Source: Planktomarina sp.
Lineage (GTDB): Bacteria > Pseudomonadota > Alphaproteobacteria > Rhodobacterales > Rhodobacteraceae
DNA length: 44,946 bases
Assembly (NCBI GenBank): GCA_020630595.1
Contig: JAHDBC010000021.1
Coordinates: 1 to 44,946, forward strand
Reading direction: 5' to 3'
Below the pieces are notes generated by a model. That model saw only the letters and a list, made by a program, of their open reading frames with translations. It ran no database searches and was not told the origin of the DNA. This document shows, piece by piece, positions 18,001 to 25,192 of this stretch (positions are counted from its first letter, which is position 1; the number at the start of each line of letters is the position of its first letter). The translations under genes and the position numbers were made by a program.

Positions 18001-18534
18001 GGTGCGGGTGACACCCGCCGCAAACAGCCGGGTGACAAATTCATCGGCAAACAGGCCCAATTGATCGACCCCAACGGGGCCACTGATCACAACATCCGTC
18101 ACACGGTCGCGCCATTGCCCCCGACGCACGACCGGATCATCGATATCGTCCGGCAACCGGGATGCCACGCCATCTACGGCCAGCTGCACATCATCGGCGG
18201 CCCGCGCCATATCCCACCCCGGTTCAAATTCCATGGTGACATAGGCACGCCCTTCTGTGGCGCTGGATGATGTATCGGTGACACCATCCACCGTCAAAAG
18301 CGCCGGGTCGATCACCTGAACAATCGCGCGGTCCACATCTTCGGGGCCTGCGCCATCCCAGCGCACCGAAACGGTCACATTGTCCACAACCACATCCGGA
18401 AAGAACTGCGCCCGCATTTGTGGGAAACTGACAGCCCCTGCCAGAATCATGATGATCAGGAACAGATTGGCCGCAGTGCGGTGCCGCGTCATGTAGCCCA
18501 GAATGCCGCCGGACATGCGATTGATCATAGACAT
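15049..18534 (-). CDS. RND efflux transporter permease with C-terminal membrane extension
   Basis: Proton-driven inner-membrane efflux pump subunit of the AcrB/HAE superfamily, 1161 residues. It shows the N-terminal helix, two large periplasmic loops, and two six-helix bundles; the proton-relay Asp pair is present in GIVVDDAIVVGE. After the usual last helix (near VLIIVPALMAVQRDVADLI) there are roughly 120 more residues with two strongly hydrophobic segments (around PVATGVLTIGMIGLLLGTVG and SLGAFVVGLGALMVVGYG), making it longer than the usual 1020-1060. It starts 3 bases after the adaptor gene. Substrate unknown; no local regulator is adjacent. Confidence 0.95.
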   Translation of the reverse strand: MSMINRMSGGILGYMTRHRTAANLFLIIMILAGAVSFPQMRAQFFPDVVVDNVTVSVRWDGAGPEDVDRAIVQVIDPALLTVDGVTDTSSSATEGRAYVTMEFEPGWDMARAADDVQLAVDGVASRLPDDIDDPVVRRGQWRDRVTDVVISGPVGVDQLGLFADEFVTRLFAAGVTRTTIRGVAAGSVLVEVPSLSLIRYDITMDEIARAIAAEVDADPAGDVAGASRVRTGVEKREADDIAGIVLRSNADGSNLTIGDLATVAELSIDRERAYFVGDSPAISIRIDRSPQGDAIQIQATVAQVAETMVETLPAGVDIQLIRTRSEAISARLSMMMDNALEGLALVLLLLFLFLNVRTAFWVAAGIPAAIAAAIALMYLSGLTINMISLFALIITLGIVVDDAIVVGEHADYRARVLGEQPYEAAENAARRMFTPVFSATLTTVIAFFGLVAIGGRFGDLIADIPFTVVVVLIASLAECFLILPNHMAHSIVTDGKTKWYDWPSRLTNAGLDWFKRVAFRPFIRFVIWARYPVLAGLLVVFASQAVLFIKGDVQWRFFNAPERGSVTGNFAMAPGATREDSIAQMRAMQDAVARVEADYVERYGRSPVAFVMAEIGGNSGRGLAGTETKDADQLGSIAVELIDPDLRPYSSFAFVSDLQDAVTRHPAVETISFRGWRQGPGGDSLDVRFSGADADTLKSASEALQTALAQFPEVSAVQDNLAYDKEEIILELTPQGQALGLTIDDLGRTLRNRLNGVEAASFPDGARSSTVRVELPAGELTSDFTERMLIRTASGDYVPLADIVTVQTRTGFSTVRRENGIQVISVTGDISEDDPARAEAITAQLESEILPRIAEETGVAFDLAGLAEQEDDFANDARTGLILTLAGIFLVLAWIFASWTRPIVVMAVIPFGLIGTIFGHWVYDVPLSLFSVVGLIGMVGIIINDSIVLVTTIDEYEKDRGLFPSIVDGVTDRLRPVMLTTLTTVLGLYPLLNEPSTQAQFLKPTVITLVFGLAFGMVLVLIIVPALMAVQRDVADLIAGYRRSLRGVIKGRGAPVATGVLTIGMIGLLLGTVGVAAYTGAASMLTDIILTGLADLVAGGVRVFDNPDAAGRIASSAARLISAQPMAASLGAFVVGLGALMVVGYGAVGITMMRRNAARGA

Positions 18535-18537
18535 GCG

Positions 18538-19995
18538 TCAGCTCCCCATGCGGCTTTCAAGACGGGTGACCAATTCTTCGGGCACCTGTGGCTGTTGCAA
18601 CCGTTCCAGCACCCGCTGTTTCGCGGCTGCGGGCATACGGGTGTTTCCTTCGACAAAGGCCACAAGCCGGGCGCGGCGGTCATCATCAAGTTCAACCATC
18701 GCAGGCGCATCGGGAACGGCGGTGTCATCGGAATCCAGCGGTCGCACCTTGATCCCTGCGCCCAGCAACGGGGATCGTTCCGCAACCACCAAATCGCCAC
18801 GCAATCCACGCGCCTGCACCAGCACGTCATCCCCTTGCCGCCGGATCAGCTGCACGGTTTCTTCGCGAAGGCGGTCTTCTTCGCCCAGAACAAGGATCGT
18901 GCTGCCCGGCCCAAGCGCGGATGCCGGCAACCGTGCGACCCGGTCCAAGGGCGGTTCTTCGACACTGACCTGAACGAAATCACCCGGGCGCAATCCTTCG
19001 CCCCCGTCGACGCTGGCAAACAGCAAACGCCCGGTTTGGCCATCGCCCACAACCGGCGCTTCGCGGGTCAGGCGCGCATCGTGCTGAATTTGAATGCCAA
19101 ACGCATCCAGCGTGACCTGCGCGGGCGTGTCGCGCAATTCGCCCGCGTCGTTCAAAAGCCGCGCATGCTGGGGGGTGGAGACGCGAAATGCCACCTCTAA
19201 CGCGCGGGCATCAACCATTTGCCCCACACGTTCGTTGGCTGTAACCGTGCCGCCTTGAACCAGCGTGACATCGGTCAAAATACCAGCGAACGGGGCATAC
19301 AGTTTCGTGTCGCGCAGGTTTCGGTCTGCTTCGGCAAGGGCGATGTTGCGCCGATCCACCCGCGCTTTTGCCAGATCCAGCCGCGCTTCGGCTTGCGCAA
19401 GCGACTGACGTCGGGAAATGACAGCCTGTCGCGCGGTCGCAGCCGAAAGTTCTGCAGCTTCCAGCGCCGCTTCGGTGCCGACGCCCCGTTCCACCAGATC
19501 AATCTGTCGTTGCAACGCACGCTGGCGCAGCGTGACCTGTTCTTCGGCAGACACCAGTTCTTCGCGCGCAAGGTCAAGGGCCCGGGTCGCATCGCGATCT
19601 TCTGCCTGCGCTTCATCCAGATCGGCCTGTGCAAAGGCCAGCGCGGTTTCAGCATTCGAAGGGTCAATTTCCACCAACAGATCACCTTGGCCAACGCGCC
19701 CCCCTTCCTGAAAGTTGGGATGCACGGACAGGATCGTCCCACCCGTAGACGGGCGCAGGTCCAGAACGCGGGCGCTTTGCACTTCGCCGAACACTTCCAA
19801 AACCGGGGTCTGTGTCTGCGGGTCAAAGGGGATGACATTCACGGCAAACACACGTTCGCGGCCACCACCCCCACGCCGTTCATCCCCGGCACTTTCACCG
19901 ATTGCAGTCATCACCATGCTGACGGCTGCGATGCCAAGGGCAAGCGTGACCCCCAACAAAAACAGCCCACTCAAACTACGACGTAAAAAGCGCAT
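18538..19995 (-). CDS. RND efflux periplasmic adaptor (membrane fusion protein)
   Basis: 485-residue HlyD/AcrA-like adaptor linking the RND pump to an outer-membrane channel. It has an N-terminal membrane anchor (about residues 9-32), a first lipoyl half, a long alpha-helical hairpin (about residues 110-215, rich in Ala, Glu, Gln and Arg heptads), the second lipoyl half with LYAPFAGILTDV, beta-barrel and membrane-proximal domains, and a Pro/Asp-rich tail. It is first in the two-gene operon. No outer-membrane TolC-like gene is next to it, so a shared channel encoded elsewhere is likely. Confidence 0.94.
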   Translation of the reverse strand: MRFLRRSLSGLFLLGVTLALGIAAVSMVMTAIGESAGDERRGGGGRERVFAVNVIPFDPQTQTPVLEVFGEVQSARVLDLRPSTGGTILSVHPNFQEGGRVGQGDLLVEIDPSNAETALAFAQADLDEAQAEDRDATRALDLAREELVSAEEQVTLRQRALQRQIDLVERGVGTEAALEAAELSAATARQAVISRRQSLAQAEARLDLAKARVDRRNIALAEADRNLRDTKLYAPFAGILTDVTLVQGGTVTANERVGQMVDARALEVAFRVSTPQHARLLNDAGELRDTPAQVTLDAFGIQIQHDARLTREAPVVGDGQTGRLLFASVDGGEGLRPGDFVQVSVEEPPLDRVARLPASALGPGSTILVLGEEDRLREETVQLIRRQGDDVLVQARGLRGDLVVAERSPLLGAGIKVRPLDSDDTAVPDAPAMVELDDDRRARLVAFVEGNTRMPAAAKQRVLERLQQPQVPEELVTRLESRMGS

Positions 19996-20079
19996 CGGTT
20001 TTCCCTGCGAAAATGTCAGACATCACCAAAGACTTAGGCCAATCCCGGTCACTGTCAGCAGCTGATACGGGCCCAACCG

Positions 20080-20622
20080 CTATTTCCGTCGCAAATGTTC
20101 ATCAAGTCGCGGTAAAATTTCGACGAAATTGCAAGGACGGTGCCGAATATCCAATTGTTTGCACAGAATTTCATCCCATGCGTCTTTGCAGGCCCCGGTC
20201 GATCCGGGCAAGGCGAACATATAGGTGCCATTGGCAACCCCGCCGGTTGCGCGACTTTGGACAGCGGATGTGCCAATTTTTTGCATCGACACCCAAGTGA
20301 ACACGGTCCCAAAGGCATCGATTTCCTTTTCATAGACGTCCCGGTGCGCTTCGACCGTGACATCCCGCCCAGTCAACCCGGTGCCCCCCGTCGAAATGAC
20401 CACGTCCACATCCGGGTCATCAGCCCACGCCTGCAACCGCGTGGCAATCACGGCACGATCATCGCGCACAATCGCACGGTCCGCCAACACGTGCCCCGCG
20501 TCCGTCAGGCGCTGCACCAGCGTGTCGCCAGACCGGTCGTCGGTCAAATCACGGGTGTCCGAAACCGTCAGGATCGCGATCCGCACCGCAAGAAATTCCT
20601 GTCGTTCATCAATGCGCGACAT
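20080..20622 (-). CDS. moaB: Molybdenum cofactor biosynthesis protein MoaB
   Basis: Adenylylates molybdopterin before metal insertion by MoeA (MoaB/MogA family). 180 residues from ATG 20622, with AILTVSDTRD at the N-terminus, ISTGGTGLTGRDVT in the molybdopterin-binding loop and MFALPGSTGACKDAWDEIL near the C-terminus. The ATG lies inside the end of the uracil-DNA glycosylase gene (14-base overlap), so the two are probably translated together although their functions differ. The moeA gene is about 15 kb away in this window. Confidence 0.93.
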   Translation of the reverse strand: MSRIDERQEFLAVRIAILTVSDTRDLTDDRSGDTLVQRLTDAGHVLADRAIVRDDRAVIATRLQAWADDPDVDVVISTGGTGLTGRDVTVEAHRDVYEKEIDAFGTVFTWVSMQKIGTSAVQSRATGGVANGTYMFALPGSTGACKDAWDEILCKQLDIRHRPCNFVEILPRLDEHLRRK

Positions 20623-21388
20623 CACGGTGCCCTTTGTCGTCCAGCCATGCCCGCAGCGCCAACAAATCTTGCCATGCGTCGCGTTTGGCCTGTGTTTGGC
20701 GCAACAGATACGCCGGATGCAGCATTGGCAGAACCGGCAGGTCCAACCCTTGATCCCACTTGCCACGCAGTTTCGTAATGCCCCGCTTTCCCAGCACCGC
20801 GTGACAGGAATGATTGCCCATGCAAATCAGGACCGACGGCTGGGCCAGCGCCACATGACGCCGCAAAAATGGCATCATCATCGCGACCTCTTCGGGTTTG
20901 GGGTCCCGGTTTTGCGGGGGGCGCCAAGGCAGGATATTCGTGATGTAGACATTCCGGGTCCGATCCAGATCAATCGCCGCCAGCATCTTGTCCAACAATT
21001 GCCCCGCCCTGCCGACAAAGGGCTTGCCTTGAATGTCTTCGTCACGGCCCGGCGCCTCTCCGATGATCATGACGGGTGATCGTGGCACCCCATCAGAAAA
21101 CACCAATGATTTGGCGCCTTTTCGCAAATCGCAATGGGGATAGGCGGCCATGGCATCTTTCAGCGCATCCAATGTGTCGGCGGCTGCGGCGGCACGCGCG
21201 GCGTCGGCCACGGGATCAGCGGTAACAGATGGTGCGGGGCCCGGCGCAACGGCGGCAACGGGCGGCGCCGGTTTTGCCGCAACCGCTGGAATGTCATACC
21301 GGTTGACCGGGATGTCCCCGATACATTCGGTCACACCCAGTTCAATCTGCCATTCCAAAGCGGCCCGCATGTCATGCCAATCATTCAT
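20609..21388 (-). CDS. Family-4-type uracil-DNA glycosylase lacking most Fe-S cysteines
   Basis: Removes uracil from DNA. 259 residues from ATG 21388, chosen because the product then starts MNDWHDMRAALEWQ and an AGG lies about 10 bases upstream; an earlier in-frame ATG exists at 21442. An N-terminal segment is followed by an Ala/Pro-rich linker (about residues 34-75) and the catalytic domain with motif GEAPGRDEDIQGKPFVGRAGQLLDKML (key residues G-E-A-P-G), YITNILPWRPPQNRDP and HPAYLLR. Of the four cluster ligands of family 4 enzymes, only one is kept (YPHC); the other positions appear to be Tyr, Trp (PWRPP) and Met. It overlaps moaB downstream. Confidence 0.92.
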   Translation of the reverse strand: MNDWHDMRAALEWQIELGVTECIGDIPVNRYDIPAVAAKPAPPVAAVAPGPAPSVTADPVADAARAAAAADTLDALKDAMAAYPHCDLRKGAKSLVFSDGVPRSPVMIIGEAPGRDEDIQGKPFVGRAGQLLDKMLAAIDLDRTRNVYITNILPWRPPQNRDPKPEEVAMMMPFLRRHVALAQPSVLICMGNHSCHAVLGKRGITKLRGKWDQGLDLPVLPMLHPAYLLRQTQAKRDAWQDLLALRAWLDDKGHRDVAH

Positions 21389-21430
21389 GCTGTCAAACCT
21401 AGTGTGCAGCAGGGCAATGGTAAACCGGGC

Positions 21431-21460
21431 TTGCAGCATCACCCCCCAGCCAGATATAGA
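21431..21460 (+). promoter_or_regulatory. Probable sigma-70 promoter of pyrB
   Basis: TTGCAG at 21431-21436 and TATAGA at 21455-21460 are separated by 18 bases, a good housekeeping-type pair. The start codon of pyrB follows 25 bases after the -10, with AAGGGG as Shine-Dalgarno. No attenuator-like hairpin is seen between them. Confidence 0.5.
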
Positions 21461-21485
21461 CCACTGACGCCAAGGGGATCACAGG

Positions 21486-22436
21486 ATGCATGCAGCGCTG
21501 AACCATTTGTTGGGTATCGAACCGCTTCATCCGTCACAGATCACGGCGATCCTTGACCTCGCCGACAGCTATGTCGATTTCAATCGCAACCCGTTGAAAC
21601 ACACAGACCGTCTTGCCGGCCTGACCCAGATCAACATGTTCTTTGAAAATTCCACCCGCACACAAGCCAGCTTTGAATTGGCGGGCAAACGTCTGGGCGC
21701 AGATGTGATGAACATGGCGATGCAGGCGTCATCGGTCAAAAAGGGCGAAACCTTGATCGATACGGCCCTTACGTTGAACGCCATGCGCCCCGATATTCTT
21801 GTGGTGCGCCACCCGCATTCTGGTGCGGTCGATCTTCTGGCGCAAAAGGTAAACTGTGCCGTTTTGAACGCGGGCGACGGTCGCCATGAACATCCAACGC
21901 AGGCGCTTTTGGATGCGTTGACCATTCGCCGCGCCAAGGGACGCCTGCATCGACTGAATATCGCCATCTGCGGCGATATTGCCCACAGCCGGGTCGCCCG
22001 ATCGAACCTGATTCTGCTGGGCAAGATGGAAAACCGCGTGCGGCTTGTGGGGCCTGCCACGCTTATGCCCACGGGCGTCGCGGATCTGGGCGTCGAAGTG
22101 TATCACGACATGGCCGAAGGGCTGAAAGATGCGGATGTCGTCATGATGTTACGCCTGCAAAAAGAACGCATGGACGGCGGCTTCATCCCGTCAGAACGCG
22201 AATATTACCACCGGTATGGGTTGGACGGCGAAAAACTGGCCCACGCAAAATCAGACGCCATCGTCATGCATCCCGGTCCTATGAACCGGGGCATCGAAAT
22301 CGACGGTGACATTGCCGACGACATCAACCGATCCGTCATTCAGGAACAGGTCGAAATGGGCGTGGCGGTTCGCATGGCCGCGATGGATCTGTTGATGCAG
22401 AACCGCACGGCCCAAACACAGGACACATTGGTATGA
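21486..22436 (+). CDS. pyrB: Aspartate carbamoyltransferase catalytic subunit
   Basis: Condenses carbamoyl phosphate and aspartate, the first committed step of pyrimidine synthesis. 316 residues with the carbamoyl-phosphate site [20 protein letters not shown] (S-T-R-T), HPTQALLD, and a C-terminal [10 protein letters not shown]. No regulatory pyrI is adjacent. Instead a small membrane protein and a non-catalytic dihydroorotase homologue follow, the arrangement known from the pseudomonad pyrB-pyrC' complex. Its TGA stop overlaps the start of the next small gene as ATGA. Confidence 0.97.
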   Translation: MHAALNHLLGIEPLHPSQITAILDLADSYVDFNRNPLKHTDRLAGLTQINMFFENSTRTQASFELAGKRLGADVMNMAMQASSVKKGETLIDTALTLNAMRPDILVVRHPHSGAVDLLAQKVNCAVLNAGDGRHEHPTQALLDALTIRRAKGRLHRLNIAICGDIAHSRVARSNLILLGKMENRVRLVGPATLMPTGVADLGVEVYHDMAEGLKDADVVMMLRLQKERMDGGFIPSEREYYHRYGLDGEKLAHAKSDAIVMHPGPMNRGIEIDGDIADDINRSVIQEQVEMGVAVRMAAMDLLMQNRTAQTQDTLV

Positions 22437-22534
22437 CCGATCCCAAAGACCCGCGCATGTCTGGCAAAATCGCGATGTATGCCCTTTTGTTTCTGGCGGC
22501 GCTTGTCGCCCTGATGATCTGGGTCGCAGGATGA
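22433..22534 (+). CDS. 33-residue single-pass membrane protein between pyrB and pyrC'
   Basis: Short reading frame starting in the ATGA overlap with the pyrB stop. The product has a polar N-terminus ([12 protein letters not shown]), one hydrophobic helix of about 20 residues ([21 protein letters not shown]) and no tail. The start overlap, the classic positive-outside/negative-tail spacing and the clean helix argue that it is expressed. Function unknown. It could bring the pyrimidine enzymes to the membrane, but nothing in the sequence shows that. It was too short to be picked up by usual length cut-offs. Confidence 0.65.
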   Translation: MTDPKDPRMSGKIAMYALLFLAALVALMIWVAG

Positions 22535-22541
22535 CCCCTGT

Positions 22542-22600
22542 CTTCATTTTGCCCGAAATACTCCCGCCGGAGGCACAGGCGCAGGCCCGAATGGGCCTGC
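22542..22600. repeat. Intergenic repeat element copy 1 (GGAGTATTT...GCAAAATGAAG) with hairpin
   Basis: On the minus strand, 22564-22542 reads GGAGTATTT-CGG-GCAAAATGAAG, identical except in the three central bases to 34189-34211. Next to it are the small palindrome CTCC-CGCC-GGAG (22561-22572) and a perfect 8-base stem with a 4-base loop (GCAGGCCC-GAAT-GGGCCTGC, 22581-22600). I recall this core as common between genes in Rhodobacteraceae; that is from memory. It lies between the small membrane gene and pyrC', so the pyr transcript would carry it. Confidence 0.7.
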
Positions 22601-22646
22601 AAAACATGACGCGCCGTGCACCGCACGGCCCAATATGGGGGATATG

Positions 22647-23921
22647 ATGGGCACTCAGACATCAATCCTTTTTGAAAACGCGCGCTTGGTGGATCCCGTG
22701 GCGCTTTCCGTCACCCACGGATCAATCCGGATCGAAAACGGTCAGATCACTACGCCCGGCCCTGCAAACCAAACCATCGACTGCGACGGGCGGTATCTGG
22801 CCCCCGGGATCGTCGATGTGGGCGTAAAAGTCTGCGAACCGGGCGAACGGCACAAGGAAAGCTTTAAATCCGCCGGTCTGGCCGCGGCCGCCGGTGGCGT
22901 GACCACGATTGTCACCCGCCCAGACACCGTTCCCACGATCGACAGCCCCGAAACCCTTGAATTCGTAACCCGCCGCGCACAGGCGGCCTGTGCCGTGCGC
23001 ACCCACCCAATGGCCGCATTGACCAAGGACCGCCACGGTCAGGAAATGGCCGAAATCGGGTTTCTGATGGATGCCGGTGCGGTGGCGTTCACGGATGGGG
23101 ATGCGGTCGTCACGGATATCAAGGTTTTGTCGCGCGCGCTGACCTATGCCGGGCAACTGGGTGCACTGGTGATTGGCCACCCTCAGGATCCCGGTCTGTC
23201 GGATGGGGCGGCGGTCACGTCTGGCAAGTTTGCGTCCCTGCGCGGTCTTCCGGCGGTGTCACCCATGGCGGAACGCATCGGGCTGGACCGCGATCTTGCA
23301 CTGGCAGAAATGACAGGGGCGGCCTATCACGCCGACCAGATCACAACCGTCCGGGCCCTGCGGCGACTGCAACGGGCCAAAGACGCGGGCCTGAACGTGA
23401 CAGCGGGCGTATCGATCCACCATCTGACGCTGAACGAATTCGATGTGGCCGATTATCGCACATTTTTCAAAATCAAGCCGCCCTTGCGGTCCGAAGACGA
23501 TCGGCTGGCGGTTGGTCAGGCGGTCGCATCGGGCCTGATTGATATCATTTCGTCCATGCACACGCCCCAAGACGAAGAATCAAAGCGCCAACCTTTCGAA
23601 GCCGCAGCCAGCGGTGCGGTCGGGCTTGAAACCTTTCTTCCGGCCTGCATGCGGCTGTATCATTCGGGTGTGCTGACGCTGCCGCAAATCTTCCGGGCCG
23701 CAGCGCTGAACCCGGCGCGCCGGTTTGGGCTGGCCGGGGGCAGTCTGGCGGTGGGTGCGCCTGCGGATTTGGTCCTGTTTGATCCCGATGCGCCGTTTGT
23801 TCTTGACCGAACCCGGTTGAAATCAAAATCCAAGAATACCCCTTTTGACGGGCAACGGATGGAAGGGCGTGTGCTGCAAACCTTTGTGGCCGGACAGAAG
23901 GTGTTTGACCATGCTGCCTGA
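22647..23921 (+). CDS. pyrC: Dihydroorotase-like protein, probably non-catalytic (PyrC')
   Basis: 424 residues of the amidohydrolase fold most like dihydroorotase. The first metal-binding motif is lost: where active enzymes have D-x-H-x-H, this protein has D57-V-G59-V-K61 (in IVDVGVKVCEPGERHKESF). The catalytic Asp of the usual T-D-H motif is also replaced (SSMHTPQ, Met 304). The fold landmarks AAAGGVTTIV, FFKIKPPLRSEDDR and NPARRFGL remain. Inactive homologues of this sort stabilise PyrB in pseudomonads and are encoded beside it, as here. A true dihydroorotase should exist elsewhere. Start: ATG 22647 follows GGGGGA; 22644 and 22635 are alternatives. It overlaps plsY by 11 bases. Confidence 0.9.
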   Translation: MGTQTSILFENARLVDPVALSVTHGSIRIENGQITTPGPANQTIDCDGRYLAPGIVDVGVKVCEPGERHKESFKSAGLAAAAGGVTTIVTRPDTVPTIDSPETLEFVTRRAQAACAVRTHPMAALTKDRHGQEMAEIGFLMDAGAVAFTDGDAVVTDIKVLSRALTYAGQLGALVIGHPQDPGLSDGAAVTSGKFASLRGLPAVSPMAERIGLDRDLALAEMTGAAYHADQITTVRALRRLQRAKDAGLNVTAGVSIHHLTLNEFDVADYRTFFKIKPPLRSEDDRLAVGQAVASGLIDIISSMHTPQDEESKRQPFEAAASGAVGLETFLPACMRLYHSGVLTLPQIFRAAALNPARRFGLAGGSLAVGAPADLVLFDPDAPFVLDRTRLKSKSKNTPFDGQRMEGRVLQTFVAGQKVFDHAA

Positions 23922-24522
23922 TCTTGTGTCCACCCCCGCAACCCTGATGCTGTGGGCCGCATTTGGCTATCTTTTGGGATCCATCCCCTTTGGCATCGTG
24001 GTGGCCCGCGTGATGGGCTTGGGCGATTTGCGCCAAATCGGATCGGGCAACATCGGTGCAACGAACGTGTTGCGCACCGGATCCAAACTGGGGGCGTTCC
24101 TGACATTGGTTCTGGACGCTGGCAAAGCCGGGCTTGCAGTTCTTGTTGCACGTGTGGTCGCGGCAGAAGATGCGGCCCAATTGGCCGGGTTTGCTGCGTT
24201 TTTCGGGCATTGCTTTCCGATCTGGCTGGCTTTCAAGGGTGGTAAGGGGGTCGCAACATTTTTCGGGTTGCTGTTCGCCCTGGCATGGCCCGTGGGGCTT
24301 GCCGCCGGTGCCGTCTGGCTGTTGACGGCGGCGACAACGCGGTATTCTTCGCTGTCTGCGCTGGTAACCTGTGCGGCGACGCCGATCCTGATGGCCCTGC
24401 TGGGGTACACCACGATGATCGCGATGGCCCTTGCGCTGGCGGTTTTGATCGCTGTGCGGCACCGCGAAAACATCGCCCGACTGCGGGCGGGGACCGAAGG
24501 CAAAATCGGAAACAAATCATAA
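23911..24522 (+). CDS. plsY: Acyl-phosphate glycerol-3-phosphate acyltransferase PlsY
   Basis: Transfers an acyl group from acyl-phosphate to glycerol-3-phosphate, the first step of phospholipid synthesis, at the inner membrane. 203 residues with about five helices. The three PlsY motifs are present: GSIPFGIVVAR, GSGNIGATNVLRTG with DAGKAGLAV, and FFGHCFPIWLAFKGGKGVATFFG. The ATG at 23911 lies within the end of pyrC', so translation is probably coupled. The stop codon abuts the first GbsR-type operator. Confidence 0.96.
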   Translation: MLPDLVSTPATLMLWAAFGYLLGSIPFGIVVARVMGLGDLRQIGSGNIGATNVLRTGSKLGAFLTLVLDAGKAGLAVLVARVVAAEDAAQLAGFAAFFGHCFPIWLAFKGGKGVATFFGLLFALAWPVGLAAGAVWLLTAATTRYSSLSALVTCAATPILMALLGYTTMIAMALALAVLIAVRHRENIARLRAGTEGKIGNKS

Positions 24523-24544
24523 ATTTCTGTCATTTCAGAAATTT
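24521..24544. promoter_or_regulatory. Operator O1 for the GbsR-like regulator (perfect palindrome)
   Basis: Perfect inverted repeat AAATTTCTG-TCATTT-CAGAAATTT with 9-base arms and a 6-base spacer, just upstream of the regulator -35 box. The inner ATTTCTG-N6-CAGAAAT is repeated at 25148-25167 and, with one mismatch, at 24571-24590. It starts at the plsY stop codon. It lacks a T-run, so I read it as a protein binding site rather than a terminator. Confidence 0.75.
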
Positions 24545-24547
24545 CAG

Positions 24548-24575
24548 TTGACTCTTTCGTTGGATCCGTTATTTC
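24548..24575 (+). promoter_or_regulatory. Probable promoter of the GbsR-like regulator
   Basis: TTGACT (24548-24553) and TATTTC (24570-24575) are 16 bases apart. The -10 lies in operator O2, and O1 ends 3 bases before the -35, an arrangement that would let the regulator shut off its own transcription. Confidence 0.5.
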
Positions 24576-24590
24576 TGAGTTTACTGAAAT
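24571..24590. promoter_or_regulatory. Operator O2 overlapping the regulator -10
   Basis: ATTTCTG-AGTTTA-CTGAAAT, the same 7-6-7 layout as O1 and O3 with one mismatch in the right arm. Its centre lies 48 bases from the centre of O1. It covers the probable -10 of the regulator gene. Confidence 0.6.
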
Positions 24591-24604
24591 TACGGAATTT
24601 ACCG

Positions 24605-25132
24605 ATGCACCTGACACCATCCATGCAGAACTTTATCCTTCATTGGGGGGACATGGGCACCAAATGGGGTGTAAACCGCAGTGTGGCGCAAATTCACGCG
24701 CTGCTGCACATATCACCAAAGCCGATGACGGCGGATGAAATCTGCGAAACCCTGTCACTGGCCCGTTCAAATGTCTCAACCGCGCTGAAAGAACTGCAGG
24801 GCTGGGATCTGGTACAATCGTCCCGCAATCTGGGAGACAGGCGCGATCATTTCCATTCTGTCCGCGATATGTTCGATTTGGTGACCGTGGTGGTCGAAGG
24901 GCGGCGCAAGCGGGAATATCTTCCCACGCTGAACGCATTGTATGATGTGGCTAACGATGCCCGGGACGACAACACCCCGGCAGAGGTGCAGGCCCGCATC
25001 ACCGAAACCCTGACCACCATGCAGCAGTTTGATGATTGGTATTCCGATGTCAGCCGCATCCCACGGGGTGTGCAGAAAACACTGCTGACCCTGGGGGCAA
25101 AGATTGTGCGGTTCCTGCCCAAGTCCGGCTAA
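24605..25132 (+). CDS. GbsR/MarR-family transcriptional regulator
   Basis: 175 residues from ATG 24605; an upstream in-frame ATG at 24548 would put the promoter and O2 inside the gene, so I reject it. An N-terminal helix with FILHWGDMGTKWGVNRSVAQIHALLHI is followed by a winged helix (about residues 40-85, ADEICETLSLARSNVSTALKELQGWDLVQ). The wing contains GDRRDHFHS, and a helical C-terminal part follows. The pattern is that of the GbsR branch of MarR regulators (the B. subtilis member senses choline). The residues that would bind a ligand are not recognisable. Three matching palindromes flank the gene, and three small membrane-protein genes follow, so it most likely represses both. Confidence 0.9.
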   Translation: MHLTPSMQNFILHWGDMGTKWGVNRSVAQIHALLHISPKPMTADEICETLSLARSNVSTALKELQGWDLVQSSRNLGDRRDHFHSVRDMFDLVTVVVEGRRKREYLPTLNALYDVANDARDDNTPAEVQARITETLTTMQQFDDWYSDVSRIPRGVQKTLLTLGAKIVRFLPKSG

Positions 25133-25147
25133 AAATTTTCACCGTTT

Positions 25148-25167
25148 ATTTCTGTTATTACAGAAAT
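25148..25167. promoter_or_regulatory. Operator O3 ahead of the membrane-protein genes
   Basis: Perfect ATTTCTG-TTATTA-CAGAAAT, extended by one more matching base pair on each side. It sits in the 60-base gap between the regulator stop and the next start (25193), 25 bases before that ATG. The Shine-Dalgarno GAAAGGA (25181-25187) follows it. It implies a second, internal control point for the downstream genes. I see no clear -35/-10 beside it. Confidence 0.7.
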
Positions 25168-25192
25168 ACCCAAAAAATCAGAAAGGACGACC

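Noticed and set aside
21389-21485. Pyrimidine-responsive attenuator before pyrB
   Set aside because: No hairpin/T-run pair or leader peptide is visible in the short leader.
24548-24604. Upstream ATG as start of the GbsR-like regulator
   Set aside because: It would put the promoter and operator O2 in the coding sequence and add residues unlike the family.
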